Source: Streptomyces parvus | GTDB taxonomy: Bacteria > Actinomycetota > Actinomycetes > Streptomycetales > Streptomycetaceae | Length of the DNA: 64,000 nt | Direction: 5' to 3' | Assembly (NCBI RefSeq): GCF_032121415.1 | Contig: NZ_CP135079.1 | Coordinates: forward strand, 6,448,001 to 6,512,000 | Shown here: piece by piece, positions 25,864 through 33,817 of the stretch | How the letters are laid out: every line of letters starts with the position of its first letter | Position numbering within the stretch: the stretch's first letter is position 1 | Position numbers and translations under genes: made by a program | The notes under the pieces: model-generated | Seen by the model: only the letters and a program-made list of their open reading frames with translations | What the model was told of the DNA's origin: nothing | Databases searched by the model: none

Positions 25864-27707
25864 TGCAGGGACATCCGCAGTGCCGCCAGCCCGTAGCGCG
25901 TCTCGATGTCCACGCCCTCCCCGTAGTGATGCTCCTCCAGCAAGGGCAGGATCTTCGTCCGCCAGGTCCGCTCCAGACCGCCCTCCCGGTACACGCCCTT
26001 CTTCATCAGGTACGAGGGCCCGATACGGAAGTCGGGTTCGGCGATACGGGAGTTCAGCGCATCGAGCAGGTCGGCGGGCTCCGCGCCCCTGCCCTCCTCG
26101 GTCAGCCAGCGGCGCAGCAGACCGCGTGTCGGCTCGGTGCGCGGCGACAGTTCGACGAAGGCGAAACGGCGGCGCATCGCCGCGTCCACGAGGGCGATGG
26201 AGCGGTCGGCGGTGTTCATCGTGCCGATGACGAACAGATTCGGCGGCAGCGCGAAGTCGTCGCCGGAGTAGGTCAACCGAACCGACTTGTTGCGGTACTC
26301 CAGCAGGAAGTACAGCTCGCCGAAGACCTTCGCCAGGTTGGCCCGGTTGATCTCGTCGATGATCAGGAAGTGCGGGATGTGCCGGTTTCCCTCACGCGAG
26401 GCCAGGTCGGCGAGTTCGCGCAGCGGGCCCGCAGTGAGCCGGAAGGCGACCTCCCTCGTCTGCGGGTCCTCCTGGGGCCGGAAGCCCTCGAAGAAGTCCT
26501 CGTAGGCGTACGACGGGTGGAACTGCACGAGCTTGACCTGCTCGGGCCCGCCGCCGAGGAACTCGGCGAGTTTCAGTGCCAGGTACGTCTTGCCGGTGCC
26601 TGGCGGGCCGTGGAGCACCAGTTGCCGGTCGTCGGCCAGGAGATCGCGCACTTCGCGCAGCCACGCCGTCTCGTGCACGAGGAGTTCGGCCGCCAGCTGA
26701 TCCGTCGGGTCGGGCAGTTCCGGCTCACGGCGGGCGGTGATCGCCGGGATCGCCAGGCTGGGGTCCCGCTCCATGGCCTGGGCCTCCTGCTCCAGTTCCT
26801 CGTCGCTCCGTCCGAGTCCCTCGACGAGTGCCAGTACGGCGGTCAGGTCGACGACATCGTGTTGCACGGACAGCTTCTGCTGGAGGGCCTCGGGCAACTC
26901 GTCGTACGGGATACCGGAGGACCGCCACTCGGCCCTCCGGCGCAGATTCGACAGCCCGCCCTCGGACTCGGTCTGCTCCGCGTCTCCCGTGAGCTTTCCG
27001 ATGTACATCTGCCCGTCCGAGATGGTGCAGACGGTGTCGCCCTGCCGCATCTGGGACAGGAAGTAGTGCAGTTCGTCGGCCATCACCTGCTTCTGGCTGT
27101 ACGAAGTGGTGGCGTCGTATCCCTCCTGGACGTACCGCCGCAGGACGCTCTTGGTCGGCGCGGCCTCGTCCACGTGGGGCAGGTGTGTGGCCGCGAGAGT
27201 CACCCAGCCCTCGGTCACCCACAGTCGCTTGACCAGATCACGCCCGGAGACGTTCGAGCCCCTCACCAGCCAGGCCTTGTGCGGGGTGCGCCATGAGGCG
27301 CCGAGGTAGTCGACCAGGGGGAAGCCCTCTTCCGTGCGCCACTCGGAGAGCCCGTCGGAGCTACGCCCGGTCACCACCGAGGCGGCTGCGGAGGGGGAGT
27401 TGCATTCGATGTCCCGAGTCGTCTCCCCATAGCCGGGCCACCGGTCCGACGCCGTCCCGATGCCGCCGTCCGCGAGCAGCCGTTCCCGCTGCGCCGACGG
27501 ATGGGGCCCTATGCCGGGCATCGTCTCCACACGCACCGGTGAGCCGGCGAGGATGAGGAACTTCAGGCTTCCGTTCATCCCTTTCTCGGGCAGGACCCGG
27601 CCCCGGGCCTGCGGTCCTCCGTTGGGCAGGCGCAGCAGGAACTCCGGGTACACCGTGGCGACCCCGGCCTGAACCGCCTCGGGGCGGGCCTCGTCTCGCT
27701 CGTTCAC
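25860..27707 (-). CDS. mcrB: McrB-type AAA+ GTPase, first copy
   Basis: The start is GTG 27707 (VNERDEARPEAV) with GAGGAG upstream; 615 residues. The N-terminal 250 residues are the variable modification-sensing half; one part, HYFLSQMRQGDTVCTISDGQMYIGKLTG, resembles the PUA/EVE-like beta-barrel seen in several McrB relatives. The AAA+ GTPase follows: Walker A LHGPPGTGKTYLALKLA near 365, FHPSYAYEDFFEGFRP, Walker B FLIIDEINRANLAKVFGEL, and the McrB signature GTMNTADRSIALVDAAMRRRF near 495. It starts 115 bases after the coiled-coil gene. Substrate preference (5mC, other modified cytosine, or phage-specific) cannot be read from the sequence. Confidence 0.88.
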   Translation of the reverse strand: MNERDEARPEAVQAGVATVYPEFLLRLPNGGPQARGRVLPEKGMNGSLKFLILAGSPVRVETMPGIGPHPSAQRERLLADGGIGTASDRWPGYGETTRDIECNSPSAAASVVTGRSSDGLSEWRTEEGFPLVDYLGASWRTPHKAWLVRGSNVSGRDLVKRLWVTEGWVTLAATHLPHVDEAAPTKSVLRRYVQEGYDATTSYSQKQVMADELHYFLSQMRQGDTVCTISDGQMYIGKLTGDAEQTESEGGLSNLRRRAEWRSSGIPYDELPEALQQKLSVQHDVVDLTAVLALVEGLGRSDEELEQEAQAMERDPSLAIPAITARREPELPDPTDQLAAELLVHETAWLREVRDLLADDRQLVLHGPPGTGKTYLALKLAEFLGGGPEQVKLVQFHPSYAYEDFFEGFRPQEDPQTREVAFRLTAGPLRELADLASREGNRHIPHFLIIDEINRANLAKVFGELYFLLEYRNKSVRLTYSGDDFALPPNLFVIGTMNTADRSIALVDAAMRRRFAFVELSPRTEPTRGLLRRWLTEEGRGAEPADLLDALNSRIAEPDFRIGPSYLMKKGVYREGGLERTWRTKILPLLEEHHYGEGVDIETRYGLAALRMSLQ

Positions 27708-27821
27708 TCCCACTCCTCGCCCCGGCGCCCAGCGGCGCACGGCCCTCCCGATCCACTCCGCCCACTCCACACGACCCTACCCGCGTGGAACGACAACCAC
27801 CGATCGCCACGGGTTGATGCC

Positions 27822-29459
27822 TCAGGTCATGGTGTTGGCCAGGTGTGGACCCATGTAGCCGACGAAGATCCCGTGTTCGGTGCAGGCTCCGTCGTAGTAG
27901 TGGAGGCGCGGCGCGATGGTGTTGCCTCCGCCGATCCGCAGGTGGGCGCCCATGAACAGTTCGCCGTCCGGATGCACGCGGCGCGGCACGGGGAAGGTGC
28001 GTGCGCGGCTCCAGTCGCTGTTCGCCCTGACGGACTTGGACTCGTCCCTGACGACCTTGCGGGGCGAGATGACGTGCGCTCCCTCGGGCGCGTCCGCACA
28101 CCACCTCTTGAAGTCGCTGTTCGCCTTGCCGCTCGCCACGGCTTCCGCGAAGTCCTGGAGTGCCAGAAGGGCGTCCCAGGCCATCCGGACCCAGGACGAG
28201 CCGTAGGCCTGGTCGTCGAGTTCCAGGGTGTACTTGCGTCGGCCGCTGAAGTGGACGCGTCGCATGCCGCCGATCCTTTCCAGGATCTCGGCGAAGGACG
28301 CGGGCGCGTCCACCAACGGGTCCACCGCCGCGTACGCCTGCTCGGCCGCGCCCAGCCTCAGCAGTTCTCTCTGCAGTTCTCGTACCTGCGCCTTGGCCCG
28401 GTGGAGTTCCTTGTACTGCTCGTCGTAGTCGACGACGACCTGGGTCTCGTTGCTCTCCGCCTGACGCAGCTCCCGCTTCAGGTCACGGATCTCGTCGGCT
28501 CTGACGCGCTGTTCGCGTGCTGCCTCTTCCAGGATCTCGTGCAGGGCGTCGTTCTCGTCGCGCAGCCGTTCCTGCTGGGAGCCGCCGATCCCGTCCCTGG
28601 CCCGGGTGCGCATGAGCGGCAGGGAATCCAGGGCGTCGGGCAGCGGGAGCCGGGTGGCGAGTCCTTGAGGGAGCTGGTTCAGGATGCGGGCGGCCAGTCG
28701 AGGGTTCTCGGCGAGCAGCCGTTTCGACATCACACGGTGCCGCTGGCCGTCGGCGGGCCAGGCCGGGTCGACGCCAGGCAGGTAGGTGCGGATGCCCCCG
28801 TTGTACACGCGGTGGTGTTCCAGTGTCCGGTTGAAGACGGACTCGGCTCCCGGGGTGAGCACGTAGAGGATCGCCAACCCGACCAGGGGGCGGACGACAG
28901 GGTCGACCGTCCTCTCCAGCCAGTCGTCGAAGTCGACGTCGTACGGTGTGGTCGCCATGACGACAGGGAGGCGTCGGTCGGCGTCGCACAGTTCGTCGAT
29001 CACCGCCTCGACATCCTCCGCCTCGACGACTTGGGGCATGGCCGTGACGTCTGCCAGGCCGTCGTGTGCGTCGAGCGCCTCCAGCAGGTGTTTCGCGAGC
29101 CGGGGTGTCTTGGCGGGCACGGGGGCCGCCTGGGCGTCGTCGGGAAGGTGCTCGACGTCGAGCTGGACCCAGGTCGGCCCGTCGGTGATCTGCCGCGTCA
29201 CGACGGTGGTCTGCCAGGTGCCGCCGGGCGCGGTCTCCCGGAGCCGCCACCGTCCGTAGGCGCCGGTGACACCCGTGACGGAGTCGTGGTCGAGGGTGAC
29301 TCCGCGGGCTATCTCGTTGCGGCCCTCGGCGAACGCGTCGACGTCGTAGCGCTTGGGTGGTTGGGCGAGCCAGTGGCGCAGCTGTTCGTCGACGAGAGCG
29401 CCGGTCCGCACGTAGTCGGTCCGGCTGGTGACCACCATGCGGTAGCGACGGGCGTCCAT
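27822..29459 (-). CDS. Coiled-coil defence-associated protein of unknown function
   Basis: 545 residues, ATG 29459. Residues 1-280 form an alpha/beta region (RYRMVVTSRTDYVRTGALVDEQL, LPVVMATTPYDVDFDDWLERTVDPV, a VGLAILYVLTPGAESVF hydrophobic helix). Residues about 290-385 are a coiled coil (QQERLRDENDALHEILEEAAREQ, LKRELRQAESNETQ). The C-terminal 130 residues include a helix (MAWDALLALQDFAEAVASG) and a beta module ending HGIFVGYMGPHLANT, a tail pattern I associate with small defence-linked proteins. It is in the operon with the SMC-like ATPase (39 bases after the 132-residue gene) and McrBC. No nuclease motif was recognised; a sensor or effector role is speculation. Confidence 0.6.
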   Translation of the reverse strand: MDARRYRMVVTSRTDYVRTGALVDEQLRHWLAQPPKRYDVDAFAEGRNEIARGVTLDHDSVTGVTGAYGRWRLRETAPGGTWQTTVVTRQITDGPTWVQLDVEHLPDDAQAAPVPAKTPRLAKHLLEALDAHDGLADVTAMPQVVEAEDVEAVIDELCDADRRLPVVMATTPYDVDFDDWLERTVDPVVRPLVGLAILYVLTPGAESVFNRTLEHHRVYNGGIRTYLPGVDPAWPADGQRHRVMSKRLLAENPRLAARILNQLPQGLATRLPLPDALDSLPLMRTRARDGIGGSQQERLRDENDALHEILEEAAREQRVRADEIRDLKRELRQAESNETQVVVDYDEQYKELHRAKAQVRELQRELLRLGAAEQAYAAVDPLVDAPASFAEILERIGGMRRVHFSGRRKYTLELDDQAYGSSWVRMAWDALLALQDFAEAVASGKANSDFKRWCADAPEGAHVISPRKVVRDESKSVRANSDWSRARTFPVPRRVHPDGELFMGAHLRIGGGNTIAPRLHYYDGACTEHGIFVGYMGPHLANTMT

Positions 29460-29498
29460 CGTGCAGCTCCTGACGTATGCGGGGAAGGGCGGCGTGAT

Positions 29499-29897
29499 TC
29501 AGGCGGTGGTGACGGCCAGGGCGCCGAGCAGTTCGCTCACGTCCTGGTGCCAGGCCTGTACCTCGGCGGGTGTGGGAGGCAGGTCGTACGTGTGGTGGTG
29601 ACAGGCGGCGCTGAGACCGGACCAGACGGTGTACCACTGGCGCGCGACGGAGGGACTGACGTACCACTGCAGGCAGAGCATGCGGGTACGGCCGGTGCTG
29701 CGGGTCATGCGGGGGCTGACCGACCGCCAGAAGGCGTCGAGGGTCTCGTCGAGGGCCAGCCGGAGCAGGGTGGCAGCGGCGCGCGCGCGGACGCCGGGGG
29801 AGAGCGCGGTGTCGTGCGAGGGGTTGAGCAACCGGTCTGCTGCCGCCAGGAGTTCGTCCGTGGGGAGAATACGGGCCGAGCGCGGGGGAGTGGTCAC
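29499..29897 (-). CDS. Small helical partner of the SMC-like ATPase
   Basis: 132 residues; the start is GTG 29897, overlapping the stop of the ATPase gene as GTGA. All-helical: AATLLRLALDETLDAFW, then TRMLCLQWYVSPSVARQWYTVWSGLSAACHHHTYDLPPTPAEVQAW. The acidic helix plus the HHH-x-Y block recall HEPN-type helical bundles, but the Arg expected four to six residues before the His is absent (LSAACHHH), so an RNase assignment is not supported. Tight coupling suggests it forms a complex with the ATPase. Confidence 0.6.
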   Translation of the reverse strand: MTTPPRSARILPTDELLAAADRLLNPSHDTALSPGVRARAAATLLRLALDETLDAFWRSVSPRMTRSTGRTRMLCLQWYVSPSVARQWYTVWSGLSAACHHHTYDLPPTPAEVQAWHQDVSELLGALAVTTA

Positions 29898-32299
29898 CGG
29901 GCCAGCACCTCCTTGGCGAGGCGCTTCGTACGGTCGACCAGAGCCACGCGGTCACCGACCGGTGTGGCCGGCGCCTGGTGCGATGCCTGGTTCAGCCCCT
30001 GGATCAACTCCCGTGCCCACGGGCCGTGGTCGCGGGCGACGGCCTCCAGCACCTCGCGCCCCTCCTTGCCCCGCATGCCCATCGCGAGGGCCGCCAGACC
30101 GGTGAGCGGCCCCGGCCGGGAGACCCGCTCCTGGATGGCGCGCTGCCCGACGCCGGCCTCGCGCAGGGCACGCCGCGCGCTGTCCAAGTAGGCGGCCTCC
30201 AGCGCCAGACGGCACATCGAGGGGAGTACCCGGTCGGCGACTTCCGGCGGGAGGTGCGGATCGAGGGCGATGGCTCGTGCCTCAGCCAGGGCCTGGCTCA
30301 CCGGGTCGCTGACGGAGGAGACGTGTACGACCGAGTCGGTCTGCCGGGACACCCGCATGACCGTCGCCCGCAGACCGAGGCGCTGGATGGCCTCTTCGAG
30401 CCGGGTGTCGTGGGTGAAGACGACGACCTGCCGGTGCTGCGCGTACAGGTCGAGGACCTTGGCGAGGCCGTCGACCTTCTCCGGGTCCATGGACTGCACC
30501 GGGTCGTCGATGACCAGGAAACCGAAGGGACTGTCCTGGTGGGTGGCCCGCGGGATGAACAGGGAGAGGGCGAGTGAGTGCAGCTCGCCCTGGCTCATGA
30601 CGCCGAAGGCGGGCGCGTCGGCATCGTCCACGGAGACGGGAAGACTGACCTGCCGCTGCGGACCGACACCCGTGAGCCCGATCGCACCCAGCAGGACGCT
30701 GCTGCGCTCGCACAACAGCCGCCAGATCTGCCCGGACTGGTCGGCGAACGGCTTGAACCGGGCGTCCCGCAACTCGTCGGTGAGCGCACGCACCCAGGCA
30801 CGTACGGCCTTGACCCGCTTGAGGGCGGGCTTAGCCGCCTGCGCGGCCTCCGCCTGCCCCAACCATGCGGACAGGCGTACGGCCAGCGGCTGCCAGCGGC
30901 CGTCCTGCGCTGTGACGCGCCGGCGGGCGTCCTCGATGATCTGGTCACAGGAGTCACCGAGGACTGCCTCGGCACGTTCCGCACGGTCGGCCAGCTCGCG
31001 CGGGTCACGAATCGTGCGGCAGGCGACCAGATCCCGCCAGAGCGCGGCGAGGGAGGGCTCGTCGGCCTGGAGCCAGGTAGGGCCCGGACGCATCAGATCG
31101 TGCACCTCCCGCACCGCGTTCACGAGGTCGCGGTGTGCCGCCTCGGCCTCTGCGGCCTCCGTCTGGAGCCTGTCGACCTGCGCGCGCGTCCGTTCCGCCC
31201 AGGAGCGGTCCAGGAGGTCCGTGCTGCCGCATACGGGGCAATCGGAGACATCGGGGTGGCGGCGGCGGTGTTCCAGCGCGGTGTCGAGCAGCTTGATCAG
31301 CTGCCGGGCATCCTCGGCGGACCCGTGGCGTGCGTCGTCGGCCACGGCGGCCGCCGACCGAAGCCGTGTCACGGCCCTCGCGATCAACGGCCGGTCCGGG
31401 CGCTCGAGATCGGCCAGTCGGCGCAGTCGGGCGAGGTGCGCCTCGTCGGCGGCACCGTGCCCCTTCAACAGGGCCCGGACGGCGTCCAGATCGGGGCTCC
31501 TGCCGGAGAGCGCCGTGATCGCTTCCTTGGCGCGCGGGTCGTCCACCTCCGACAACTCCTGGATCACGGTGCCGGTGAGAGCCTTCACGGCGTTCTCGGT
31601 GTCGGTCAGGGTCTTGGCCCGAGCCCGTGCCGCCGCGTCGGTGTCACTGAGCAGTTCGAGGCCCAGGATCCGGGAGATCTCGTCGTGCAAGGTGGTCAGC
31701 GGCCCGTTGATCACCGCACCGAGTTGGGTGTACGGGAGAAACGGCCGGTACAGCGACAGTTGGCCGGAGTCGATCACGTCGTGCACGGCTTCGCCGGTGA
31801 CCTGTCCCGCTTCCTCGACGACGGTGCGGGACTCCTCGAGCCCTTCGCCGTGCCAGAACCGGCGTATGGTCACGGGCTCCCTGGCGCCCTCTCCGCCACT
31901 GCCGGAGTCGAAGCCGAGCTCCACCGCGACCTCGGGAGCGGAGTGCTCGTGGAGGTTGCGCCAGCCCTTCTTCCATACCTGAGTGCGCCCCTGCCAGCGG
32001 AAGTTGTCGCCCGTCAAGGCCATCTCCGCGGCCTCGGCGAAACTCGACTTGCCGGAGCCGTTTCGGCCCGCCACCAGCGTCAGACCGGGGCCGGGATTCA
32101 GCCGGACAGTAGCGGCGGGTCCGATACCGCGCCAGCCGGAGGCCGTGATGGACCGCATGTACACGGTCCCGGAACGGCCACCGCTCCGGGGCTGAGCGGC
32201 AGGCAGCAGATCGCGCAGCAGGGCCTGCTCCTCGGCGGAGAGCCCTGATCCGGGCAGACGGGCGAGGACCAGGTCACGGAGGCTGGTGGTGTCGCTCAT
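29894..32299 (-). CDS. SMC/Rad50-like AAA ATPase, first gene of the McrBC operon
   Basis: The start is ATG 32299 (MSDTTSLRDLVLARL); upstream extension to 32413 is non-coding and holds the promoter. 801 residues. The N-lobe has YMRSITASGWRGIGP and Walker A AGRNGSGKSSFAEAAEMAL near 74. A central helical/coiled region follows, with CPVC at about 351 (zinc-hook-like, one CxxC). The C-lobe has the ABC signature MSQGELHSLALSLF near 565, Walker B FLVIDDPVQSMDP near 590 and the H-loop VVFTHDTRLEEA. Known relatives sense DNA or its ends and control nucleases. Here the gene leads an operon: ATPase, small partner, coiled-coil protein, McrB, McrC, UvrD. Regulated probably through the operator at 32400. 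Confidence 0.8.
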   Translation of the reverse strand: MSDTTSLRDLVLARLPGSGLSAEEQALLRDLLPAAQPRSGGRSGTVYMRSITASGWRGIGPAATVRLNPGPGLTLVAGRNGSGKSSFAEAAEMALTGDNFRWQGRTQVWKKGWRNLHEHSAPEVAVELGFDSGSGGEGAREPVTIRRFWHGEGLEESRTVVEEAGQVTGEAVHDVIDSGQLSLYRPFLPYTQLGAVINGPLTTLHDEISRILGLELLSDTDAAARARAKTLTDTENAVKALTGTVIQELSEVDDPRAKEAITALSGRSPDLDAVRALLKGHGAADEAHLARLRRLADLERPDRPLIARAVTRLRSAAAVADDARHGSAEDARQLIKLLDTALEHRRRHPDVSDCPVCGSTDLLDRSWAERTRAQVDRLQTEAAEAEAAHRDLVNAVREVHDLMRPGPTWLQADEPSLAALWRDLVACRTIRDPRELADRAERAEAVLGDSCDQIIEDARRRVTAQDGRWQPLAVRLSAWLGQAEAAQAAKPALKRVKAVRAWVRALTDELRDARFKPFADQSGQIWRLLCERSSVLLGAIGLTGVGPQRQVSLPVSVDDADAPAFGVMSQGELHSLALSLFIPRATHQDSPFGFLVIDDPVQSMDPEKVDGLAKVLDLYAQHRQVVVFTHDTRLEEAIQRLGLRATVMRVSRQTDSVVHVSSVSDPVSQALAEARAIALDPHLPPEVADRVLPSMCRLALEAAYLDSARRALREAGVGQRAIQERVSRPGPLTGLAALAMGMRGKEGREVLEAVARDHGPWARELIQGLNQASHQAPATPVGDRVALVDRTKRLAKEVLAR

Positions 32300-32383
32300 G
32301 GATCGGCTTCCTTGGGTGCTGTGGATGGCTGCGGCGGACGCGCCCAAGGCGTTGCGAGGGGACGGCGAGCCGTTGTCGATCCG

Positions 32384-32414
32384 AGCATGACGGAGGCTTG
32401 TTAGCGTCGTCAAC
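32384..32414 (-). promoter_or_regulatory. Promoter with palindromic operator for the SMC-McrBC operon
   Basis: GTTAGCGTCGTCAAC (32400-32414) differs from the site at 20698 by one base. Read leftward it gives -35 TTGACG (32413-32408), an 18-base spacer and -10 CATGCT (32389-32384), 85 bases before the ATPase start. The operator covers the -35, so repression by the same factor as at 20698 and 55674 is the simplest reading (inference). Confidence 0.6.
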
Positions 32415-32569
32415 AGACTTCTATGAATTCAAGGAGAGCGGATGTGTGTACACGTGTTCTAGCGTCCCGCCTGACACGGAAATGTGTTCGGTTGGCGGAT
32501 CCGCCGGTCTGACCGTCCAGGCACCTCACCGCACACGGCGGCCGTCACCGACCAGCCAGTGTGTGATGG

Positions 32570-33817
32570 TCAGCGCAGTACTGAGCCTATCCAGGCCGAC
32601 GCCTGCTCGGGTGTGGTGCGGGTGTCGACACCGAGGACGTGGATGATGCCCAACAGGCCTCTGGGGCCGCGCACCTGGAGAGTGCGCCGGGCGTGACTGC
32701 CCGGCTGGGGATGGACGATGACGGCCGTCGGGGTGTCGGCGGACGCGTAGCCGCTGCCGTAGGTGAGGAGCTGGTGGACGTCGGCCGCGCTCACGCCGCG
32801 GCGGTCGTAGCGCTTGTACTTGGCGTCCACGGGCAGCAGCGTGCGATGTGCCGTGTCGTATCCGGGAAGTCCTGGAAGGCTGAGCAGGAGATCGGGCCGG
32901 AAGGCCGAGGCGTTGCCCAGGTCTCCGCGAACGGTCATCCCGGCGCCGCTCCCGCCGGGTACGGCGTGGCCGCCCTGCGGGCTGACGGCCTCGGTGCCGA
33001 GACGGCGGACCACGGCCTCCCAGAGCGCGGGCATGGAGAGGAGGAGACCGTCCGCCGCGGTGCCGTGGTCGGTGAGCAGGTCGGTCACGCCGCCACCGCG
33101 CAGCAGCAGGCGGGCCCAGGTGTGGGCGGGCCGGTAGCGGGCGTTGAGGCGGGTGTAGTGGGTGCGGTCCAGGGCGCGGAGCGCCGCGGCCGGGGTCGGA
33201 ACCTGCGGAAAGGACCCGGCGGCGCCGTGCAGGGCGCGCGCAAGGTCGGGACTGGCGGTCATGCCGAGCGCCGCCCTCAGCGCACTCCCCAGGACGCGGT
33301 TCTCCCAGACGTCCGCCTCCCGGTCGAAGGTGCGGACGTGCAGCTGGTCCAGTTGCCCGTAGCGGCGGGTGGCCTGGGCTGCGACGTCCAGGCGTCCCCG
33401 GAGCACCGGTTCGACGCTCCGGCGGCGTACGTAGTCCTGGCGCAGTCCCTCCCGCAGGAGCCGCTCGCACTCTTCGAGCAGGGCGGCGGCGACCAGGTCG
33501 GCGTAACCGTCGGGGCCGGTGGCCCAGTGCCTGGCCGTCGCCGGGACGGGCGTGCCCAGGGCAAAGGCGAGCCAGCTCATGAGCTGCTCTCCCGGAATGG
33601 CGAACTTGGGTGCGACGACCACGCGGACACGGTCCAGGACCAGGACTCCGACGGTCGCGTCGGCCTTGAGCCGCCACCCGGTGCGCTCCCTGGTCAGAGT
33701 GAGGCAGCCCCGTGCCTGGAGGGCGTGCAGACGGTTGACGTCCCGGAGGGTGAGCTGATCGGGCTCCAGCGGGGCGGACTCGTACTCGCCGAGCCGGACC
33801 GGGGTGCGGTCAGGCAT
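32570..33817 (-). CDS. mcrC: McrC-type nuclease subunit, second copy
   Basis: The start is ATG 33817, overlapping the end of the second mcrB by eight bases; 415 residues. The N-terminal half includes RVVVAPKFAIPGEQLMSWLAFALG and the McrC blocks DREADVWENRVLGSALRAAL and LNARYRPAHTWARLLL. The PD-(D/E)XK nuclease is at the C-terminus: FRPDLLLSL near 304 and VDAKYKRYD near 328. It is only distantly similar to the copy at 24619, so this is a separate lineage rather than a tandem duplication. It ends 156 bases before the operator of the next operon. Confidence 0.85.
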   Translation of the reverse strand: MPDRTPVRLGEYESAPLEPDQLTLRDVNRLHALQARGCLTLTRERTGWRLKADATVGVLVLDRVRVVVAPKFAIPGEQLMSWLAFALGTPVPATARHWATGPDGYADLVAAALLEECERLLREGLRQDYVRRRSVEPVLRGRLDVAAQATRRYGQLDQLHVRTFDREADVWENRVLGSALRAALGMTASPDLARALHGAAGSFPQVPTPAAALRALDRTHYTRLNARYRPAHTWARLLLRGGGVTDLLTDHGTAADGLLLSMPALWEAVVRRLGTEAVSPQGGHAVPGGSGAGMTVRGDLGNASAFRPDLLLSLPGLPGYDTAHRTLLPVDAKYKRYDRRGVSAADVHQLLTYGSGYASADTPTAVIVHPQPGSHARRTLQVRGPRGLLGIIHVLGVDTRTTPEQASAWIGSVLR

